A stretch of 6,442 nt of DNA from Pseudomonadota bacterium (GTDB lineage Bacteria; Pseudomonadota; Gammaproteobacteria; Burkholderiales; Gallionellaceae), in NCBI GenBank assembly GCA_021783525.1, contig JAJXTT010000111.1:1-6442 (forward strand), in the 5' to 3' direction. Of this stretch, positions 6,372 through 6,442 are shown in pieces. The first letter of the stretch is position 1; every line of letters begins with the position of its first letter. A program made the position numbers and the translations under genes. The notes beneath the pieces were generated by a model. That model ran no database searches. It saw only the letters and a program-made list of their open reading frames with translations, and was not told where the DNA came from.

Positions 6372-6442
6372 AAGGCCGGGCTCTGCCGAGGGATTGCCTG
6401 CGCGCGGCCTCGTGGCAGGTTGCGGCGCAGGTGCATCTGTCT

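Noticed and set aside
1..6442. Search for a mobile element, defence system, CRISPR array, riboswitch or tRNA.
   Set aside because: Nearly every base is covered by standard elongasome genes or rlmI, and the only non-coding stretch is 223 bp with two short repeats. I see no signature of such systems.

Overview
The window is a piece of a GC-rich (about 60% by eye) proteobacterial chromosome. Gene order and protein style point to a betaproteobacterium; a Nitrosomonadales/Gallionellaceae-like lineage is my guess, and only a taxonomic search could settle it. There is no phage, plasmid, transposase, CRISPR or RNA gene. Almost all of the window is ordinary, intact core genome.

Positions 1-4975 (+ strand) hold the downstream part of a cell-elongation (Rod complex) operon: the 3' end of mreC, then mreD, mrdA (PBP2), rodA, rlpA and a small DUF1304 membrane-protein gene. 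The genes are packed extremely tightly. mreC/mreD share GTGA, mreD/mrdA share ATGA, mrdA and rodA are 2 nt apart, rodA and rlpA 8 nt apart, and rlpA/DUF1304 share one base in TGATG. No internal promoter or terminator is evident, so one transcript from upstream of the window (presumably before mreB) is likely. MreC and MreD organise the elongasome. RodA polymerises glycan strands from lipid II, PBP2 cross-links them, and RlpA is an outer-membrane lipoprotein with lytic transglycosylase and SPOR domains that trims denuded glycan. All key catalytic residues that I could locate in PBP2, RodA and RlpA are present.

Positions 4976-5198 are a 223-bp convergent intergenic region with two different repeat-like elements. 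The first is a GC-rich hairpin of the widespread 'CCCTCTCCC...GGTTAGGGTG' type, whose G-rich half is also a four-tract G-quadruplex motif. The second is a ~91-bp composite imperfect palindrome bounded by CCGTTC/GAACGG. Neither is followed by a clear T-tract.

Positions 5199-6371 (- strand) hold rlmI, a PUA-domain class I SAM-dependent methyltransferase for 23S rRNA, converging on the mre operon. Its reading frame stays open to the window edge and the assigned GTG start is weak, so the gene may begin beyond the window.

I did not find a convincing undescribed system. The items most worth a second look are the two intergenic repeats (including the G-quadruplex/hairpin switch possibility), the uncharacterised DUF1304 gene coupled to rlpA, and the rlmI N-terminus.
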